From CAYNWT01 sp964485095 (GTDB lineage: Bacteria > Planctomycetota > Planctomycetia > Planctomycetales > Planctomycetaceae): a DNA stretch of 64,000 bases. Shown here one piece after another: positions 59,819 through 64,000 of the stretch (positions are counted from its first letter, which is position 1; the number at the start of each line of letters is the position of its first letter). A program made the position numbers and the translations under genes. The stretch lies in contig CAZAIB010000020.1 of NCBI GenBank assembly GCA_964485095.1, forward strand, positions 1-64,000. Direction: 5' to 3'. The notes under the pieces were generated by a model that saw only the letters and a program-made list of their open reading frames with translations, made no database searches and was not told the origin of the DNA.

Positions 59819-59905
59819 TAAGTAACAGCGGGTACTCCCGCTTATTGGTTCATAACGAATTTTCGAACAGGCGGTGAGCGGTGCTCACCATACGAGGAGA
59901 GAGTT

Positions 59906-60319
59906 TTGGCAGTACGTATTCGAATGAAGCGAATGGGGCGTAAGCACCGACCGTTTTTCCGCATCTGCGTGATGGACAGCCGCAAGCCACGCGACGGCAA
60001 AGCCATCGAAGAAGTTGGGCACTACGACCCAATGGTTCATGACAAGTCAGCTCGATGCGAAATGAACATGGAACGCGTCGACTACTGGTTGTCAGTGGGA
60101 GCCACTCCCAGTGACAAGGTCGCCACGCTGATCAAGAAAATCAAAACCAACAAGTTTGGTACCGCCGCTGCTCCACCTCCAATGGCTGCTCCAAAACAGC
60201 CGGAGCCGGAAGCGCCACCGGAACCAGAAAAGACAGAAGAAGCAGCTGAAGCTCCGGCAGACGACGCGGCACCAGCCGAAGAAGCTGCACCGGCAGAAGA
60301 AGCGAAGACCGAAGAGTAA
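59906..60319 (+). CDS. rpsP: 30S ribosomal protein S16 with acidic tail
   Basis: 137 residues starting at a TTG (59906-59908) with GAGGAGAGAG upstream. The first 80 residues are canonical S16: AVRIRMKRMGRKHRPFFRIC, DSRKPRDGKAIEEVGHYDP and ERVDYWLSVGATPSDKVATL. A C-terminal extension of about 50 residues is almost entirely Ala/Pro/Glu (PKQPEPEAPPEPEKTEEAAE), which is much longer than in most bacteria. S16 is needed for 30S assembly. Confidence 0.96.
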   Translation: MAVRIRMKRMGRKHRPFFRICVMDSRKPRDGKAIEEVGHYDPMVHDKSARCEMNMERVDYWLSVGATPSDKVATLIKKIKTNKFGTAAAPPPMAAPKQPEPEAPPEPEKTEEAAEAPADDAAPAEEAAPAEEAKTEE

Positions 60320-60379
60320 ACAGATGGCGGCAGGCGCCGTCATCGCGAGTAACCCAGGCCGCAACAAGAAGATGCAACC

Positions 60380-61084
60380 ATGCGGTTTGATGTACTCACT
60401 CTCTTCCCAAACATTTTTGAAGGATACCGGCAGCAGAGTCTGCTCAATCTGGCAATCCAAAACGGTCTTGTTGATTTGAAGACCTGGGATATCCGCGATT
60501 GGGCACCCGGCAAGCATCGAAAGGTTGACGACAAACCTTTCGGCGGCGGACCTGGGATGTTGATCATGTGTCAGCCCGTGTTTGATTGTGTGGAAGCCGT
60601 TCAGGCCGACACAGAGGACCCCGGGCAACTGATCATGCTCTCGCCGCAAGGCAGCAAGCTGAATCAGGATCTGGTCAGCGAACTCGCCGATAACAACAAA
60701 CGATTACTTCTGCTGTGTGGCAGATACGAAGGATTCGATGATCGCATCAGAACAGGACTCAAGCCCCTGGAAATCTCTGCCGGAGATTTCATTTGCAACG
60801 GCGGCGAGGTTCCTGCCATGCTGCTCATCGACACTGTAATACGAATGATTCCCGGAGTTCTGGGAGACGAAACCAGCGCACGATACGACTCATTTTCTGA
60901 ACGCAAACTTTTGGAACACCCGCAGTACACCAGGCCGCGCGAATACCGCGGCATGACGGTTCCGGATGTTTTGCTTAGCGGAAACCACGAAGAGATCGCA
61001 CGTTGGAGAGACGAGCAAAGTTTGCAGCGAACCAAAGAACGCCGCGGCGACCTGCTCGCTGATACAGACAACGAAGACAACTGA
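60380..61084 (+). CDS. trmD: tRNA (guanine-N1)-methyltransferase TrmD
   Basis: 234 residues. Landmarks: MRFDVLTLFPNIFEGYRQQS, KVDDKPFGGGPGMLIMCQPV, LLLLCGRYEGFDDRIRTGLK and ISAGDFICNGGEVPAMLLID. It methylates G37 of tRNAs with SAM and prevents frameshifting. It follows rpsP after 60 bases, with no rimM gene between them as in most bacteria. Confidence 0.97.
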   Translation: MRFDVLTLFPNIFEGYRQQSLLNLAIQNGLVDLKTWDIRDWAPGKHRKVDDKPFGGGPGMLIMCQPVFDCVEAVQADTEDPGQLIMLSPQGSKLNQDLVSELADNNKRLLLLCGRYEGFDDRIRTGLKPLEISAGDFICNGGEVPAMLLIDTVIRMIPGVLGDETSARYDSFSERKLLEHPQYTRPREYRGMTVPDVLLSGNHEEIARWRDEQSLQRTKERRGDLLADTDNEDN

Positions 61085-61124
61085 TTCGGCTCACAGCCGG
61101 ATCGCATAACTGAGGAGAAAAACA

Positions 61125-61484
61125 ATGCACGAACTACTCAAACTGGCTGAACAATCCAGCCTACGAGAAGACGCGATCGAGTTTGAAGTTGGCGATACCG
61201 TCAATGTTCACACCCGAATTTTGGAAGGCAGCAAAGAACGCATCCAGGTATTCACCGGCGTTGTCATCGGACGACGTGGCCGCGGAGTCAGCGAGACTTT
61301 CACCGTTCGGCGAATCGTCGCGGGTGAAGGTGTCGAACGTGTGTTCCCTGTGCACACACCAAAAATCGCGAAGCTGGAAGTTGTCCGTCACGGACGCGTT
61401 CGCCGAGCGAAACTGTATTACCTTCGCGATCGCACCGGTAAGGCAACGCGCCTGGCCGAACGCCGCGAGAAAAAAGATGAGTAG
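61125..61484 (+). CDS. rplS: 50S ribosomal protein L19
   Basis: 119 residues. The signature is FEVGDTVNVHTRILEGSKER, IQVFTGVVIGRRGRGVSETF, TVRRIVAGEGVERVFPVHTP and KLYYLRDRTGKATRLAERR. L19 sits at the 30S-50S interface. GAGGAG lies upstream of the ATG. It is 40 bases downstream of trmD, in the usual order. Confidence 0.98.
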   Translation: MHELLKLAEQSSLREDAIEFEVGDTVNVHTRILEGSKERIQVFTGVVIGRRGRGVSETFTVRRIVAGEGVERVFPVHTPKIAKLEVVRHGRVRRAKLYYLRDRTGKATRLAERREKKDE

Positions 61485-61499
61485 GCTCGGGGTTCCGCA

Positions 61500-61877
61500 A
61501 TGCGAACTCTGCTAACCAGACTCCTCGGTGACAAAGGCGAACGGCTTGCCGCTCGGTTCCTCCGTCAGCAGGGTCTTCGCATCATCGCGCGGAATTTCAA
61601 AAACCATATTGGTGAAATCGACCTGATTGCCCTCGATGGCGATCAGGTCGTTTTCGTTGAAGTGAAGACCCGTAAATCCAACAGGTTCGGCGAACCGGTC
61701 GAAGCCGTCGGTTACGCCAAGCAAAAGAAAATCACACAGGTCGCACTCAGTTACTTGAAGAAGCACAAGCTGATGGAGCGTTCGACACGGTTTGATATCG
61801 TGGGCATCATCTGGCCGGACGGTTCAAAGAACCCGGAAGTCAAACATTACCGCCACGCCTTCGACGCCATCGGCTAG
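61500..61877 (+). CDS. yraN: YraN family endonuclease-like protein (UPF0102)
   Basis: 125 residues. It has GDKGERLAARFLRQQGLRII, ARNFKNHIGEIDLIALDGDQ and VVFVEVKTRKSNRFGEPVEA, including the GEID...EVKTR metal-binding pattern of restriction-endonuclease-like folds. The role is unknown, probably in DNA recombination or repair. It is 15 bases after rplS, as often seen. Confidence 0.93.
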   Translation: MRTLLTRLLGDKGERLAARFLRQQGLRIIARNFKNHIGEIDLIALDGDQVVFVEVKTRKSNRFGEPVEAVGYAKQKKITQVALSYLKKHKLMERSTRFDIVGIIWPDGSKNPEVKHYRHAFDAIG

Positions 61878-62078
61878 GCAACTTCCAGTTGCATCGGTGT
61901 GCGGCAGCGGCGTTGGGAGGGTGTTGTTTGGGAACCGCTCGCCGCGTGGGCGGTTCTTGCACAAGCTTCCGGATCACGAAACGAAAATGTCACCTCGCCC
62001 GCTTGCGGGAGAGGTCGCGGTCTCAGCCGCGGGAGAGGGCGTCCGCAACAGTCCGAGCGACAGGCAGGAGCCGACAAC

Positions 62079-62510
62079 ATGCAATTCATCCTTGGAATAC
62101 TCAAGTACCTCTGGGCGCTGCCCAACACCATCATCGGCATGGTGATCGGAGTACTCAGTTTGTTGACCGGCGGTTCTGCGATAAGAACCGGCGCGGTGTT
62201 TGAATTCCATGACGGCTTCGCGACATGGTTCCTGAAGAACGTCACCAAGAGCGGCATTCTGGCGATGACTCTGGGCTACACAATCCTCGGGAAAGACCGC
62301 ATCGCCCTGGACGATGCTCGCGATCACGAAATGATCCACGTTGCTCAATACGGACGTTGGGGACCGTTCTTTTTGCCAGCCTACCTGATCAGTTCCATTG
62401 CCCAGCAGATCAAAGGCCGCGACGCGTACCGGGACAACATGTTCGAACGCGAAGCCTACGCGAACTCAGTCATCCGGCGAACTCCGCGCGATCAATCAAG
62501 TGACGTCTGA
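62079..62510 (+). CDS. Small membrane protein with HExxH motif
   Basis: 143 residues from the ATG at 62079, with AGGAG upstream. Two N-terminal hydrophobic helices (ILGILKYLWALPNTIIGMVI, GVLSLLTGG) precede a soluble part that holds DHEMIHVAQYGRWGPFFLPA, where HEMIH is a zinc-metallopeptidase-type HExxH, and a later REAYA Glu (EREAYA) that could be the third ligand. This resembles conserved Fe-S/peptidase-like membrane proteins of unknown function. The preceding 200 bases contain GCGGGAGAGG repeats. Confidence 0.7.
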   Translation: MQFILGILKYLWALPNTIIGMVIGVLSLLTGGSAIRTGAVFEFHDGFATWFLKNVTKSGILAMTLGYTILGKDRIALDDARDHEMIHVAQYGRWGPFFLPAYLISSIAQQIKGRDAYRDNMFEREAYANSVIRRTPRDQSSDV

Positions 62511-62534
62511 GGCACCGAGCCCAGTGGCCCAATA

Positions 62535-62678
62535 ATCTGCGGGAATCTGTGCGAATCTGCGGATGAATATCGTGTGACCAGCGACCTGCAAACGTTTCCG
62601 GACCGTTTCGTGCTGCGATCTATTGGCGCTACTTGTCTTTGTAAATCTGATCCGCAGATTTGCGCAGATTCTCGCAGA
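62535..62678. repeat. Inverted ATCTGCGG repeat element
   Basis: TCTGCGGGAATCTGTGCGAA at the left (62535-62563 in full) recurs in near-exact complement at 62650-62678. The two arms share ATCTGCGGAT-type blocks and enclose 86 bases. It sits in the 230-base gap between two converging genes and is probably a non-coding mobile or REP-like element. Confidence 0.65.
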
Positions 62679-62740
62679 TTTTGTCTTCTGGTTTGCCGGG
62701 CGATTCGGTGTGCGATCCACCTTAGCGACGGATTCCAACT

Positions 62741-63658
62741 TTAAACCAAAGCAACGACCACCGCCGATACCAGCACTATTGCTCCCACCAGGCGAATCAC
62801 CATCACCTTCGTCGGCAACGAACCCTCGTTGGTTTTCAACCAGCCGGCTAACAACCACGCCAGCACAACGCCCCAAAGTCCTCGCAGAGCGTAAACGATG
62901 TTCATGCGAGCGGCGTCGCCGTAGGTTGCCAGGCCGTAGCTGATGCTTAGTGACTGCAGTCCCATCAGAAACGTGCCCGCCAACATCCAACGCATCGCGC
63001 CGAGTTCTCTCAGGCGTTTTGGTCGATCGACCCACGGCAACAATCCGAGTGACAAAATCAGCGCGGCCAGAAATGCGACGGGCAGGAACTTTGTCGATTC
63101 CCATGTGTTCCGGATCATGCCCAATCGCACATCGAACAGAGAAAGTGTGACAGCTGCCAACGATGCCAGTCCGATAGTCAGCCAGCGGTTGCGTGCCTCG
63201 GTGTTCCCGCCGCTGGCTTGAACCAGCCCAATACCAAGCGACGCAAGCGCCGCTGCCACCCAGATTTGGTTCGGTACGGCTTCGCCGGCAATCATGCTGG
63301 TTAGCAGCGCGACAACCAGAACCTTGAGTCCCAGCACCGGTGTGGCAATCGATACGTCGCCGCGTTGAAACGCCAGGTATGTGAAGACCTGCCCCACGAC
63401 AAACAAGCCGCCCACTATCGTTGCCTGACCCCATGCTGCCGGAGGAACAATCTGCCCTCGCACAATCGCACTCGCGCTGCACAGCAGGAACAACCAAACG
63501 TTACCTAGGAAGACGGCCGTCCAGGGGCTGGCTCCTTTGCTGATCGCCTGCTTGGCAAGCGTAATGCCAAAGACAAAGGCAAAACTTGAGAACAGCGGAA
63601 AGACAAGAGGGAACACGCGGCCGCTCGCAGGCAAAAGGAATAACATCGCCCGCGACAC
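62741..63658 (-). CDS. EamA/DMT-family transporter
   Basis: 305 residues, nearly all hydrophobic, with about ten transmembrane helices (LFSSFAFVFGITLAKQAISK, AVFLGNVWLFLLCSASAIV, ATPVLGLKVLVVALLTSMIA, TIGLASLAAVTLSLFDV). The duplicated five-helix organisation and the FQRGDVSIATPVLGLKV segment fit the drug/metabolite transporter superfamily. The substrate is unknown. Confidence 0.8.
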   Translation of the reverse strand: MSRAMLFLLPASGRVFPLVFPLFSSFAFVFGITLAKQAISKGASPWTAVFLGNVWLFLLCSASAIVRGQIVPPAAWGQATIVGGLFVVGQVFTYLAFQRGDVSIATPVLGLKVLVVALLTSMIAGEAVPNQIWVAAALASLGIGLVQASGGNTEARNRWLTIGLASLAAVTLSLFDVRLGMIRNTWESTKFLPVAFLAALILSLGLLPWVDRPKRLRELGAMRWMLAGTFLMGLQSLSISYGLATYGDAARMNIVYALRGLWGVVLAWLLAGWLKTNEGSLPTKVMVIRLVGAIVLVSAVVVALV

Positions 63659-63792
63659 ACCGGGGTCTTGCGGCTGCAGACTAAACCGAAAGAATAGACC
63701 AAACCTCCATCAGCAACCACACGCCTGGATGTTTCCCGATTCGATACTGGCTATCATGGATCGGCATCAGAGACCCAACAACGAGGCTCACC

Positions 63793-64000
63793 ATGAAGAC
63801 CTTCCGCCTGCTACTTTCGCTAACACTTGCCGCCGGGCTGTTCTCAGCCGACGCGGCCGAACCGAAAAAGATGCTTGTCATCACGCAAAGCAAGGGCTTC
63901 ATGCACGGTTCGGTCAAACGACCGAAAGCCGGCGAATTGTCTTCCTGCGAAGTTGCGCTGAAACAACTTGGCCAGCAAACGGGGCTCTTCGAAGCCACGC
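63793..64000 (+). CDS. ThuA-like secreted protein, N-terminal part (cut by window edge)
   Basis: The ATG at 63793 opens a signal peptide (FRLLLSLTLAAGLFSADA) and then KKMLVITQSKGFMHGSVKRP, the typical start of a ThuA-like (trehalose-utilisation) glutamine-amidotransferase-fold domain. About 69 residues are visible. Such proteins are expanded in planctomycetes and often accompany DUF1080 genes. Confidence 0.75.
   Translation, partial: MKTFRLLLSLTLAAGLFSADAAEPKKMLVITQSKGFMHGSVKRPKAGELSSCEVALKQLGQQTGLFEAT

Noticed and set aside
62496..63497. 333-codon minus-strand frame overlapping the DMT transporter
   Set aside because: It is a shifted frame of the transporter gene with Gly/Arg-rich content, while the other frame encodes clear transmembrane helices.
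1..64000. CRISPR array
   Set aside because: The repeats found are palindromic pairs or dispersed single copies; no regularly spaced direct repeats with unique spacers were seen.

Overview
The window looks like a planctomycete chromosome of the marine Planctomycetales type. The evidence is a DUF1559 protein with a type IV prepilin-like leader, secreted DUF1080 proteins (one fused to a cyclophilin), a kelch domain fused to a sodium/solute symporter, a ribosomal S16 with a long acidic tail, many orphan secreted proteins, and dispersed palindromic intergenic repeats. The coding strand changes often and operons are short.

Region 1 (1 to about 16.0 kb) reads as an integrated genomic island. A tyrosine integrase (14661-15839) lies next to the 3' end of a tRNA-Arg(ACG) gene (15993-16066), so the island would extend leftwards and past the window edge. 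Its cargo is: the start of a probable N-6 adenine methylase; ribbon-helix-helix proteins, one intact and one deleted; a GntR/FCD regulator with a perfect 12-bp operator and a co-transcribed pentapeptide-TIR protein; a broken ParE-type toxin locus; a DruA-like DUF4338 protein with two SAP-like motifs; an operon encoding a protein kinase-P-loop ATPase fusion plus an unrecognised partner; a secreted cysteine-rich protein with a possible SUKH-type immunity partner; and a secreted beta-helix protein with a phage-tailspike S74 chaperone domain. This is the best place to look for an undescribed defence system.

Region 2 (16.4-29.4 kb) is one long minus-strand cluster: DUF4132 protein, a 1601-residue protein, a MoxR AAA+ ATPase, a DUF5682-VWA fusion and a SWIM zinc-finger protein. 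The component set matches the E. coli yehI-yehL-yehM-yehP-yehQ locus, with yehM and yehP fused here. MoxR-VWA pairs act as chaperone-like remodelling machines; the target and role of this set are unknown. MITE-like palindromes sit in its two longer gaps.

Region 3 (29.7-56.4 kb) is ordinary accessory and housekeeping gene content: small membrane proteins, a PqqB-like hydrolase, a GT2 glycosyltransferase, an SDR, a class 3 lipase, a sialidase-like propeller, DUF1080 proteins, ThiC, and a protein with repeated SPLEAAR motifs. It also holds a DNA-repair neighbourhood (class II photolyase fused to an FAD oxidoreductase, DUF6435, TIGR03643, AlkA-like glycosylase), a kelch-symporter fusion, xylulokinase, a response regulator, an alpha/beta hydrolase, a LOG-family protein and a STAS protein.

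Region 4 (56.5-64 kb) holds a ketoacyl synthase followed by the conserved translation block ffh-rpsP-trmD-rplS-yraN, with rimM absent from its usual place, then a metalloprotease-like membrane protein, a DMT transporter and the start of a ThuA-like secreted protein.
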